Assembly: GCA_963774305.1 (NCBI GenBank)
Contig: CAVZEM010000004.1
Span: 62,001 to 126,000, forward strand
Length of the DNA stretch: 64,000 nucleotides
Origin: DASUPK01 sp963774305
Lineage (GTDB): Bacteria > Actinomycetota > Thermoleophilia > Solirubrobacterales > 70-9
Reading direction: 5' to 3'
Both the position numbers and the translations under genes were made by a program. The notes under the pieces are model-generated. The model saw nothing but the letters and a program-made list of their open reading frames with translations. It was not told the origin of the DNA and did not search any database. Shown piece by piece: positions 55,954 to 63,747 of the stretch (within the stretch, counting starts at the first letter, position 1; each line of letters starts with the position of its first letter).

Positions 55954-57012
55954 GTGATCGCCCACGTGGACATGGATGCCTTCTATGTGTCGGTTGAGAT
56001 GCTGCGGCATCCCGAGTTGCGCGGGAAGCCCGTGGTGGTCGCGTATGACGGCCCGCGCGGTGTGGTCACGACGGCCTCCTACGAGGCCCGGAAGTACGGC
56101 GTTCACTCCGCGCTGCCGATGGTCACCGCCCGGCGCCGTTGCCCTCAGCTCACCGTCCTCCCCGTGGACATGCAGCTCTACAAGCGCGGTTCCGTGAAGG
56201 TGATGGAGACGCTCCGGGAGTTCAGCGACGAGATCGAGGTGGTCGGGATGGACGAGGCCTACGTCGACCTCTCCGGGTCCCCGGTCCCCCAGTCGCGCGC
56301 CCACGAGATCAAGCGGCGCGTCAAGGAGGTCACCTACCTCGTCTGCTCCATCGGCCTCGCCCCCAACAAGCTGATGGCGAAGATCGCCTCGGACCTCGAC
56401 AAGCCGGACGGGTTCTTCGTGCTGGACCACGAGACCTGGCTCGCTGCGGTCGGCGAGAAGCCGGCTTCGCTGCTCCCGGGGGTGGGCCCGAGAACGTTCG
56501 AGCGGCTGCGGGCGATCGGCGTCGAGACGGTCAAGCAGCTGGCCGAGGGCGACGAGGCGACCCTGGAGCGGGCCTTCGGCCCGAAGCACGGCCGGGGCCT
56601 GCGCGCTCGCGCGAACGGGATCGGTAGCACCAACCTGAACGAGGGCCGGGTGCGGAAGTCAGAGAGCCGCGAGACGACCTTCCCGGAGGACGTGACCGAC
56701 CGGCATGTCCTGCACGACACGGTCGAGCGCCTGGCCCGCTCGGTGTGCAAGAGCCTCGCCGCGCACAATCGCCGCGGTCGCACGGTGACGCTGAAGATCC
56801 GCCTCCAGCCCTTCAAGACCTACACGCGCTCGCGCACCCTTTCCTCCCACACCTGTGACGCGGAGGAGGTCGTGGCGACCGCCCGCGAGCTGCTGGATAG
56901 ATTCGACCCCCAGAGGCCGGTGCGGCTGGTGGGAGTCGGCCTGGCCGGGCTGGCGGAGGATGAAGCGCCCCACCAGCCCGGACCGGCCCTGGACGGGTTG
57001 CTCTTCGGCTAG
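55954..57012 (+). CDS. dinB: DNA polymerase IV (Y-family)
   Basis: Translesion polymerase of 352 residues. It starts VIAHVDMDAFYVSVEM with the metal-binding Asp and steric-gate region; YEARKYGVHSALP is the fingers loop; the second catalytic block is VVGMDEAYVDLSG (about residue 100). The thumb/HhH (LLPGVGPRTFERLRAIGV) and little-finger domains (RGRTVTLKIRLQPF) follow. The C-terminal GPALDGLLFG may be a weak beta-clamp motif. GTG start. No LexA box is seen in the 57 bp upstream. Confidence 0.94.
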   Translation: MIAHVDMDAFYVSVEMLRHPELRGKPVVVAYDGPRGVVTTASYEARKYGVHSALPMVTARRRCPQLTVLPVDMQLYKRGSVKVMETLREFSDEIEVVGMDEAYVDLSGSPVPQSRAHEIKRRVKEVTYLVCSIGLAPNKLMAKIASDLDKPDGFFVLDHETWLAAVGEKPASLLPGVGPRTFERLRAIGVETVKQLAEGDEATLERAFGPKHGRGLRARANGIGSTNLNEGRVRKSESRETTFPEDVTDRHVLHDTVERLARSVCKSLAAHNRRGRTVTLKIRLQPFKTYTRSRTLSSHTCDAEEVVATARELLDRFDPQRPVRLVGVGLAGLAEDEAPHQPGPALDGLLFG

Positions 57013-57036
57013 CGCCTCAGAGCACCCTCGCATCTA

Positions 57037-57702
57037 CTAGCGCGTGGTGAGCACGGTCCCCGTGGAGGGGAATCCGAGCTTGGCCTTTGTGGCCGCGGTC
57101 AGGTCGTACTCACGGTTGCCCGCGTAGGGGCCCCTGTCGATCACGGGGACGGTGAGCGTCTTGCCGTGATACCGGAGCGTGACCTTCGAGCCGCAGGGGA
57201 GCGTCTTGTTCGCGACGCCCAGCTTCCCGGGGCTCAGCGTGCCACCGCAGGCCAGGCCGCCTCCATAGAGGCCGGGGCCGTAGTACGAGGCCTCGGCCGG
57301 CCGGAATGCGTAGACCATCATGCGGTGCGAGCGGACCGTGGTGTTGGCCACCGTCGCACTGGCTCGGTAGGTGCCGGAGCCCGCAGCATGCCACCGCACG
57401 CGGTAGGTGCCGTCGGCCTGGGTATGGGTGTGGAGCATCCGCCCACCGACCTGAACGACGACAGCCCTGTTGCCGCCCGGGGTGACGCGGCCGCGGAACT
57501 TGACGGTGTGATGGGCAATCACGTTCCGGTGACCGGCCAGGCTGATCCCGGTGGCGGGGCTGCCCGATGCGGTCGCCTCCGGCGCGGTTCCGGTGGTCGG
57601 AACGGCGGCCGCGGCGCCCGCGATGCCTGCAGTGATCATCATTGCCAGGGCGGGCAGCAGCGCTAGCGCAGCCCGCCTCCGCTTCCAACGGAAGCGACGC
57701 AA
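57037..57702 (-). CDS. RlpA-like secreted double-psi beta-barrel protein
   Basis: Secreted protein of 221 residues. A signal peptide (RRFRWKRRRAA then LALLPALAMMITAGIAGAAAA) is followed by an Ig-like/beta region of about 85 residues, then a C-terminal RlpA-type DPBB domain (about 138-215; SYYGPGLYGGGLACGGTL, GVANKTLPCGSKV, VIDRGPYAGNREYDLT). Catalytic-Asp-bearing DRGP and paired cysteines are present. It probably acts on or binds peptidoglycan. TTG 57702 follows AGGTGG at good spacing. Expression is likely controlled by the c-di-AMP riboswitch directly upstream. Confidence 0.85.
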   Translation of the reverse strand: MRRFRWKRRRAALALLPALAMMITAGIAGAAAAVPTTGTAPEATASGSPATGISLAGHRNVIAHHTVKFRGRVTPGGNRAVVVQVGGRMLHTHTQADGTYRVRWHAAGSGTYRASATVANTTVRSHRMMVYAFRPAEASYYGPGLYGGGLACGGTLSPGKLGVANKTLPCGSKVTLRYHGKTLTVPVIDRGPYAGNREYDLTAATKAKLGFPSTGTVLTTR

Positions 57703-57717
57703 GTGAATCCACCTGCC

Positions 57718-57835
57718 TCTCTCTTGCGCCTACGGGGTTAGCTGACGGGCTCGCAGCCGGCCAAATTCGGCCGTTGCCGCTAGCGACGGATTACCGCCGC
57801 ATTCGCCCCAAATGCTTGGTTCCCCCGCCCACCCG
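57718..57835 (-). promoter_or_regulatory. Cyclic di-AMP riboswitch (ydaO/yuaA type) in the rlpA-like leader
   Basis: On the minus strand the conserved ydaO-type elements appear in order. CGGGGGAACC lies at 57827-57818, then GGGGCGAATGCGGCGGTAAT, then a variable GC stem (CGGCCGAATTTGGCCG). The conserved end, CCCGTCAGCTAACCCCGTAG followed by GCG, lies at 57749-57727. This matches the well-known CGGGGGAACC ... GGGGTGAAT ... CCGTCAGCTAACCTCGTAGGCG pattern. Such riboswitches in actinobacteria usually precede cell-wall hydrolase genes, as here. Turn-off by c-di-AMP is expected from known members. Confidence 0.9.
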
Positions 57836-57945
57836 ATTTCCGTCAGGGTGACTCGGCGAGTTGTTTGGCGACTATCGAAGGCGGCAGGGTAGGTTCGCTA
57901 TTTGCGAACTTGTGTGACGATCGGCACAGTTGGTATGCGACCATC

Positions 57946-59424
57946 ATGGCCATGACCGACCGGCTGACCGGCCTCGACTCCTCATTCCTCCATCTGGAGC
58001 GGGATGGGACACATATGCACGTGGCCTCGACGACGCTGTTCGAGGGTCCCCCACCCCCCTACCTCGAGTTCCGCGACCACATCGAGTCGCGCCTGCACCT
58101 CGTGCCCCGGTTCCGCCAGAAGCTGCGCACCGTGCCCTTCGAGCAGGGCCGCCCGGTATGGGTCGACGACCCACACCTGAACCTCGCCTACCACGTGCGG
58201 CACACCTCCCTGCCGGAGCCGGGGTCCGAGCAGCAACTGCGCGTGCTGGCCGCGCGGATCTTCTCTCAGCAGCTCGACCGCTCCAAGCCGCTTTGGGAGC
58301 TATGGCTGATCGAGGGACTGAAGGGCGGCCGTTTCGCGATCGTCGGCAAGACGCATCACTGCATGGTCGACGGCGTCTCCGGGGTTGACATAACCACGGT
58401 GCTGTTCGACGCCCAGAAGGAGCCTCCCGAGCAAGCCAAGCCGCTGGAACGCTGGATTCCCGATCCCGAGCCGAGCCGCGCCCAGCTCCTCTCAGAGGCC
58501 CTCCTGCAGCGGGCGATCGATCCGCGTGAGATCACGCGCGGCCTCCGTCGCATCGTGCGCGGCCCCCGCCGTGCCCTGCGCAGGGCGTCCGAGGCCGTGG
58601 CCGCCGCGGGCAGCTTCGCCTGGGCGGGTATCGCCGCCCCCCAGAGCCCCTTCAACTTCGACGTCGGGCCTCACCGGCGGTTCGCCTGGGTGAGGGCATC
58701 GCTCGCCGACATGAAGCTGGTCAAGAACGAGCTCGGCGGGACCGTCAACGACGTGATCCTTGCCGCGGTGGCCGGCGCGCTCGGCCGCTATATGCGCAAG
58801 CGAGGCCACCCGACCGTCGGGGTCGAGCTGCGGGCCATGGTCCCGGTCAGCGTCAGGACCAAGGACCAGCACGGCTCGCTCGGCAACCAGGTGACGACGA
58901 TGATGGCCCCCCTCCCCGTCTGGTGTGAGGACCCGGCGCGGCGGATGGAGATCGTTCGCAAGTCGATGGGCGACCTGAAGCAGTCGAAGCAGGCGATGGG
59001 CGCCACGCTGCTCACTCAGCTCGCGGACTTCGCGCCCCCCACGATCGCGGGCCAGGCGGCCCGCCTGCAGTCGCGGCAGCGCTTCTTCAACCTCGTCGTC
59101 ACCAACATCCCCGGTCCGCAGTTCCCGCTCTACCTGATGGGCCGCCGGATGGAGCGCGTCTTCCCCATGGTCCCGCTGGCCAAGAACCAGGGCGTCTGCA
59201 TCGGGATCATGAGCTACGACGGGCAGGTCAACTTCGGCCTGATCGGCGACTACGACGGCATGCCCGACCTCGAGGATCTCACCAAGGACCTGGAGGACTC
59301 GATCGGCGAGCTGATCGAGGCCGCGGGCGGGCGGCCCGGGATCTTCCGCCGCTTCGTCCCGAAGGCCGACGTCGAAGCCGGGGCCAATGGCCACGGCGAG
59401 CGCGAGGAATCGACCGCCGGCTGA
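57946..59424 (+). CDS. Wax ester synthase / diacylglycerol acyltransferase (WS/DGAT)
   Basis: Bifunctional acyl-CoA:alcohol/diacylglycerol acyltransferase of 492 residues. The active-site motif HHxxxDG is present as HHCMVDG (137-143); it begins LTGLDSSFLHLERDGTHMHVAS and carries TVNDVILAAVAGALGRYM, FNLVVTNIPGPQFPLYLMG and the late SYDGQVNFGLIGDYD. Makes storage lipid (triacylglycerol or wax ester). ATG 57946; an upstream frame to 57865 has no family match. The 82-bp upstream gap beyond the riboswitch shows no further feature. Confidence 0.93.
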   Translation: MAMTDRLTGLDSSFLHLERDGTHMHVASTTLFEGPPPPYLEFRDHIESRLHLVPRFRQKLRTVPFEQGRPVWVDDPHLNLAYHVRHTSLPEPGSEQQLRVLAARIFSQQLDRSKPLWELWLIEGLKGGRFAIVGKTHHCMVDGVSGVDITTVLFDAQKEPPEQAKPLERWIPDPEPSRAQLLSEALLQRAIDPREITRGLRRIVRGPRRALRRASEAVAAAGSFAWAGIAAPQSPFNFDVGPHRRFAWVRASLADMKLVKNELGGTVNDVILAAVAGALGRYMRKRGHPTVGVELRAMVPVSVRTKDQHGSLGNQVTTMMAPLPVWCEDPARRMEIVRKSMGDLKQSKQAMGATLLTQLADFAPPTIAGQAARLQSRQRFFNLVVTNIPGPQFPLYLMGRRMERVFPMVPLAKNQGVCIGIMSYDGQVNFGLIGDYDGMPDLEDLTKDLEDSIGELIEAAGGRPGIFRRFVPKADVEAGANGHGEREESTAG

Positions 59425-59451
59425 GATTCGTCCGCGGGGTTGTGGCGGACG

Positions 59452-60174
59452 CTACTGCTGGGCTTCCTCCACGTCGCGCCGCTCCTGCGCGAACGCCTCC
59501 TTCATCGGGGAGCGCACCGCGTCGCCCCAGACCGGCTCGTCGAAACGGGCGCGGACCATGACCTTCTGGAGCAGCGCAAGGTCCTCCTGGCGCGCGAGGT
59601 CATAGCTCGAGCCCGACTCCGAATCGGGATGGCCGGGATGAGTGACCCACTCGGTCACGCCGGGCGGCGGGTCGCGCAGCTCGGACGGCTCCGCGGGCTG
59701 CTTGCTTTCCGTGCGCCCAATCAGCAGGTCCGGTGTGTCGATGCCGCGCTCGCGGAGCCACTGGCGGTGATCCGGGTTCACCGAGCGAACGGGCGCCGCG
59801 GTCTGCTGGGCGGTTTGAAAGACGGGCGTCGCAAGCTCGGGTCGCGCGTGGCAGTGCTTGTGTCCGTTGAGGAAGGCGGGCCAGCGTCCGAAGAGGTCGC
59901 CGAAGCGCTCAAGTTGAACGCGAAGCGAGGTGCGGGCCGGCGCTCCGCTCCGCGGACCCCATCGCCCTTCGAACTCGATGTGCAGGCCGATCTCCACCCC
60001 GGTGTCGAGCAGCGGCTCGGGCTCGCAGTACTCGCGGTCGACCATCGCGCTGACGGAGTCGATCGCGCCCATCTCGATCGCCTCGAGGATTCCCTCGTTG
60101 TACGACGGCCAGTAGCCGTAGTCGTCCGCGGTGATCACCAGCAGACGGCGATTGTCTCCCTGGTTTGAGGACAT
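59452..60174 (-). CDS. YdjC/ChbG-family carbohydrate deacetylase
   Basis: A 240-residue member of the YdjC family: LVITADDYGYWPSYNEGILEAI with the metal Asp pair, VEIGLHIEFEG, FLNGHKHCHARPEL and WVTHPGHPD. The His/Asp metal set is complete. Characterised members deacetylate N-acetyl-hexosamine oligomers. ATG start; last gene of a minus-strand operon behind VKOR and the DsbA-like gene, 15 bp after the latter. Confidence 0.88.
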   Translation of the reverse strand: MSSNQGDNRRLLVITADDYGYWPSYNEGILEAIEMGAIDSVSAMVDREYCEPEPLLDTGVEIGLHIEFEGRWGPRSGAPARTSLRVQLERFGDLFGRWPAFLNGHKHCHARPELATPVFQTAQQTAAPVRSVNPDHRQWLRERGIDTPDLLIGRTESKQPAEPSELRDPPPGVTEWVTHPGHPDSESGSSYDLARQEDLALLQKVMVRARFDEPVWGDAVRSPMKEAFAQERRDVEEAQQ

Positions 60175-60189
60175 GCCCTCACGGTAGCC

Positions 60190-60969
60190 CTAACTGACCT
60201 GCTGGATCGCCGACTGGATCTCGCCGAGGCTGAAGCCGCTGAGCGCCTTGGTGCCGTTTGGCCCTTCGACGGCGATGGATGGTGTGCCGTTGAAGCCGAA
60301 GCCCTCGGCCTTGGCGGTGCCCTCGGCCAGGACCGAATCCCATTGGGAGCTGTTGCGCGACTGGTTCCACTTGTCGATGTCCGAGACGCCCGCCGCCTTC
60401 GCGAGGTTCGTCAGGAACTCGTCGGTGACATAGCCGGAGTTCTCCCCTCCCTGGTTGAGGTAGAAGAGCTGGAGGTAGTTCCAGAAGCGGTTCTGCTCTC
60501 CCGCGGCCAGGATCGCCTTCATCGCCGGCTTCGAGTCGGGGCCGATGATCAGGTACGGCTCGTACACGTACTTGACCTTTCCGGTATCGACGTCGCTCGA
60601 GACCACCACCGGAGCGATCTGCTCCGAGAACACTGAGCAGACCGGGCACTGCGGGTCGCCGAATTCCGTCACGGTGACGGGCGCGTTCGGGTCGCCGATC
60701 GTCTGACCGCTCTGCCTGGCGCCCTGCAGCTCGGCATTGACCCGAGCCGCGCCCTTGACGCTGGCGACCGTGGTCGGGGTGTTGTTGTCGTCGCCTCCCC
60801 CGGACTGGCTGATCACGATCAGGGCGACGATCACCGCAACCGCCCCGAAGGCCGCCAGGCTCAGGTATTGGACACGCCGCTTGCGGGCCAGCGCGGCGGC
60901 CGAGTCCTGGGACTCCGCAGCGTGGCGCTCGGCGCGCAGGCGCTCTCGCTCGTCGTGCTTACCTTCCAT
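60190..60969 (-). CDS. Membrane-anchored DsbA-like thioredoxin
   Basis: A 259-residue protein: charged cytoplasmic start, one membrane helix (YLSLAAFGAVAVIVALIVIS, about 35-54), linker, then an extracytoplasmic thioredoxin/DsbA domain with CPVC at 108-111 (TEFGDPQCPVCSVF) and the cis-Pro loop FGFNGTPSIAVEG. Oxidative folding of exported proteins is expected. The start ATG overlaps the VKOR stop by 11 bp, and VKOR is its expected re-oxidant, so the pair is a functional unit. Confidence 0.92.
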   Translation of the reverse strand: MEGKHDERERLRAERHAAESQDSAAALARKRRVQYLSLAAFGAVAVIVALIVISQSGGGDDNNTPTTVASVKGAARVNAELQGARQSGQTIGDPNAPVTVTEFGDPQCPVCSVFSEQIAPVVVSSDVDTGKVKYVYEPYLIIGPDSKPAMKAILAAGEQNRFWNYLQLFYLNQGGENSGYVTDEFLTNLAKAAGVSDIDKWNQSRNSSQWDSVLAEGTAKAEGFGFNGTPSIAVEGPNGTKALSGFSLGEIQSAIQQVS

Positions 60970-61417
60970 GCGATGACTCTACCTGCGTAGGCCCGAGTTC
61001 CCGGCCTGTGTAGGCGAACGCCCGCGCCGCCGCGACCGCCAGCGAGAGGGACATGAGGACCGCGCTGACGACACACCACTGGCAGACCGCGTCGATCACG
61101 AAGAGCTCCAGATACGTCAGATAGAGGCTGTAGCCAAAGCCGATGAGCGCCGTGAGAAATCCACCGAAGCGGCCCAGGTCGCCGGGGATCAGGGCCGCCG
61201 CCAGCAGGGCCAGATAGCCCAGGATCCCGAAGACGCCGATATTGATCCCGGCGATGTGCGAGTAACGGCTGTCGGCGACCGTCTGGCAGCCGCTCCCGCC
61301 CGCGAGGCACTTGGGTGCGCCCCCACCGCTGTCCGCGATGACGATGTAGGTGGCGACGCCGATGCCGAGCACCGCAAGCACGACGGCCGCGATCCGCAGG
61401 TTTCGCTCCGAGGGCAT
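60959..61417 (-). CDS. Vitamin K epoxide reductase family protein (VKOR)
   Basis: A 152-residue four-helix membrane quinone-linked thiol oxidase. The loop cysteines are Cys37 and Cys44 (APKCLAGGSGCQTV), and the active-site pair CQWC is at 112-115. In actinobacteria VKOR replaces DsbB and oxidises DsbA. ATG start; first gene of the operon VKOR-DsbA-YdjC; divergent from a GNAT gene 22 bp away. Confidence 0.93.
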   Translation of the reverse strand: MPSERNLRIAAVVLAVLGIGVATYIVIADSGGGAPKCLAGGSGCQTVADSRYSHIAGINIGVFGILGYLALLAAALIPGDLGRFGGFLTALIGFGYSLYLTYLELFVIDAVCQWCVVSAVLMSLSLAVAAARAFAYTGRELGPTQVESSHGR

Positions 61418-61439
61418 CCGCCAATGCTATGAAGCTCAC

Positions 61440-61943
61440 GTGAATGGTTCCCAAAGGCCGACGTCGATCCGCCCGGCGGAGCAGGCCGACGCGGAGCGGG
61501 TCGCGGAGATCTTCAACCAGGGCGTCGAGGACCGCGTCGCCACCTTCGAGACCCATCTCGCTGAGTCCGAGGACGCGGCCCGGTGGATCGAGGATGATCT
61601 CGTCGTCGTCGCAGAGCGCAACGGCGCGCCGGTCGGCTGGGCCAAGGCGAGCCCTTATGCCGACCGGCACCACTACTACGACGGAGTACGCGAAGCGACC
61701 CTCTATGTCGAGCGCGGCGCGAGACGGACCGGGGTCGGGCGGCGATTGCTGGCCGCGCTTGCGGACGCCGCGGCCGAGGCTGGCGCCCACAAGCTGGTCG
61801 GCAAGATCTTCACCTCCAACGAGCCGAGCATCGCGATGGTCGGCGGCCTCGGCTGGAGGGAGGTCGGGGTGCATGTGCGCCACGGCGCCCTCGACGGTGA
61901 GTGGATGGACGTGCTGGTGGTCGAGAAACTCCTCCAGCGGTGA
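61440..61943 (+). CDS. GNAT family N-acetyltransferase (phosphinothricin/methionine-sulfoximine type)
   Basis: A 167-residue GNAT protein: SIRPAEQADAERVAEIFNQGVEDRVATFET, EATLYVERGARRTGVGRRLLAALADAA with the acetyl-CoA loop, and LVGKIFTSNEPSIAMVGGLGWREVGVHVRHGALDGEWMDVLVVEK. The ending is typical of the Pat/MnaT subgroup, which acetylates amino-acid analogues. GTG 61440 is chosen; earlier starts would overlap the divergent VKOR gene. Confidence 0.88.
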   Translation: MNGSQRPTSIRPAEQADAERVAEIFNQGVEDRVATFETHLAESEDAARWIEDDLVVVAERNGAPVGWAKASPYADRHHYYDGVREATLYVERGARRTGVGRRLLAALADAAAEAGAHKLVGKIFTSNEPSIAMVGGLGWREVGVHVRHGALDGEWMDVLVVEKLLQR

Positions 61944-61959
61944 TGTGTTGTCGTAGGTG

Positions 61960-63027
61960 ATGGCCAAGGTCTCGTTCGCCAGCCTCGTTGGGGTCGTTCT
62001 CGCGCTGATCCTGGCGTCCCAAGCCGTTGCATCGACCGTCACCGTGACCGGCGGCAACACCGTCCGCGTGCTCGAGTCCGGCAGCGAGGTCAACCGGGTG
62101 ACGGTCAGCTACGACGCCGGGATGGACCTGTACGACGTCGTCGACTCTGCGGCGAACCTGACGCCGAACGGGGCCTGCACGGCAGTCAATGCTCACACGG
62201 CCACCTGTCCGGGGACCGGGATCAAGACGATCTCGGTCGACACCGACGCGCAGGCCGACTCGATCGGCATGGACCTGGGCACGATCCCCTCGACGGTGAC
62301 GGGAAGCCTCGACGGCGGCCCAGGGGACGATTCCATCAGCGGCCATGGGACGCTGACCGGAGGCACGGGCAAAGACGCGATAACCGGGTCGCCGCTGGCC
62401 GACAACGTCCGCGGCAGCAGCGGCAACGACACGATCGACGCGGGCGATGGGCCGGACGACATCCAGGGTGGCAGCAACACCGACACCCTCGTCTATCCGG
62501 CGAGCCGCACGGCCCCAGTGAACGTCACGGTCGGGACGGGCAACTACAACGACGGCGGTGCTGAGGACCTGGGGTCGTCGGGCAGGCGCGACACGGTCCA
62601 TGGCGACATCGAGACCGTTATCGGGACGCCGCTGGGCGACCTGATCGCTGGCGACAGCAGCTCGGAGACGCTGATCGGCGGCGCCGGCAACGACGTCCTG
62701 TCCGGCAACAACGGCAGCGACACCCTGCTCGGCTTGGAGGGCGACGACGTGATGCTCGGCGGCAACGGCCACGACCTGCTGCGGGGGTGGATGGGCGCCG
62801 ATCGGCTGTTCGGCGGGTCCGACGGCGACCGTCTGTCGGGCGGGCCCGACGGCGACCTGGTCGTCGGCAATCGCGGCTCGGACGTGCTCAAGGGCAAGGG
62901 CGGCATCGACTTCCTCCGCGCCAAGGATGGGTTCCACGACCTGAGGATCAAGTGCGGCCTGGGCAACAACCGCGCTGAGGGCGCCACCCGCGACAGGCGC
63001 CTGGATCCCCGCGCCCGCTCCTGCTGA
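61960..63027 (+). CDS. Secreted RTX-repeat (Ca2+-binding) protein
   Basis: A 355-residue exported protein: signal peptide (SFASLVGVVLALILASQAVA-S), a beta-rich N-terminal domain of about 100 residues with one Cys pair (NGACTAVNAHTATC), then RTX-like nonapeptides GGxGxDxLx from about residue 110 (GGPGDDSIS, GGAGNDVLS, GLEGDDVML, GGPDGDLVV) that bind Ca2+ and form a beta-roll, with an interruption around 170-220. A Cys-containing tail follows. No enzymatic domain seen, so a structural or adhesion role is plausible. Start ATG 61960, 16 bp after the GNAT stop. Confidence 0.88.
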   Translation: MAKVSFASLVGVVLALILASQAVASTVTVTGGNTVRVLESGSEVNRVTVSYDAGMDLYDVVDSAANLTPNGACTAVNAHTATCPGTGIKTISVDTDAQADSIGMDLGTIPSTVTGSLDGGPGDDSISGHGTLTGGTGKDAITGSPLADNVRGSSGNDTIDAGDGPDDIQGGSNTDTLVYPASRTAPVNVTVGTGNYNDGGAEDLGSSGRRDTVHGDIETVIGTPLGDLIAGDSSSETLIGGAGNDVLSGNNGSDTLLGLEGDDVMLGGNGHDLLRGWMGADRLFGGSDGDRLSGGPDGDLVVGNRGSDVLKGKGGIDFLRAKDGFHDLRIKCGLGNNRAEGATRDRRLDPRARSC

Positions 63028-63051
63028 GCTCAGGCGGGTGGCGTCCTGCCC

Positions 63052-63069
63052 GCGGGCGATCATGCCCGC
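63052..63069 (+). promoter_or_regulatory. Hairpin touching the K+ channel start codon
   Basis: GCGGGC (63052-63057), loop GATCAT, GCCCGC (63064-63069); the GTG start follows at 63070. It may hide the ribosome-binding region or reflect GC-rich chance. Confidence 0.35.
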
Positions 63070-63747
63070 GTGCACAGGATCCACTACCACTTCGGAATCG
63101 TCCTCGCCCTGATCCTGGTCTCGATCGGGTTCCAGCTGGCCGCCGGTGAGAGCGACTTCTCCCGGCTCGCCGCCGTGGTCCTCCAGGCGATCACCCTGGT
63201 CGCCGCAGTTGTCGCGTCGCGTGCCCATCCGTTCGTGATCAGACTGGCCGTAATCGCCGCCGTGCTCTCGATCGTCGGCGCCTCGCTCGCGATTCTCGGC
63301 ACCGACGCCCTCGGGAACAGCTCTGGTCGCGGCGTCACCCTGCTGCTGGTTGCCCTGGTCCCCCCCGCGATAGTCACCGGGCTGATCAAGCTGTTCCGGG
63401 AGGAGGGCGGCGTCACCGTGGAGACGATGTTCGGCGGGCTCTGCCTGTATCTGATCGTCGGCCTCCTCTTCGGCACGGCGTTCGCGGCGATCGAGGAGAT
63501 CGGCGGTCATGCCTTCTTCCATCAGCTGTCAGCAGCCCAATCCGAGACCAATGACTTCCTGTATTTCAGCTTCACCACTCTGACGACCGTCGGATACGGG
63601 GACCTGACCGCGGCGTCGAACTTCGGTCGCTCGCTGGCCATCACGGAGGCGTTGATCGGGCAGATCTATCTCGTCACGGTGGTGGCGGTGATCATCAGCA
63701 ACATGCGGCCCTCGCGGACCAGACCACGTCGCGGCCGGACCACCTAG
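63070..63747 (+). CDS. Ion-channel domain protein (two-pore-domain type K+ channel)
   Basis: A 225-residue membrane protein. The first 120 residues contain four to five membrane segments, followed by a C-terminal pore module: TM1 GLCLYLIVGLLFGTAF, pore helix DFLYFSFTTLT, selectivity filter TVGYGDLTA (about residue 173-181), and TM2 SLAITEALIGQIYLVTVVAVII. It ends in a short basic tail with no RCK domain. GTG start preceded by a hairpin. Convergent with the truncated HEXXH gene. Confidence 0.88.
   Translation: MHRIHYHFGIVLALILVSIGFQLAAGESDFSRLAAVVLQAITLVAAVVASRAHPFVIRLAVIAAVLSIVGASLAILGTDALGNSSGRGVTLLLVALVPPAIVTGLIKLFREEGGVTVETMFGGLCLYLIVGLLFGTAFAAIEEIGGHAFFHQLSAAQSETNDFLYFSFTTLTTVGYGDLTAASNFGRSLAITEALIGQIYLVTVVAVIISNMRPSRTRPRRGRTT

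Noticed and set aside
61810..63522. 570-codon minus-strand frame across the RTX and K+ channel genes
   Set aside because: Shadow of GGxGxD repeats in the RTX gene; no start region or family match.
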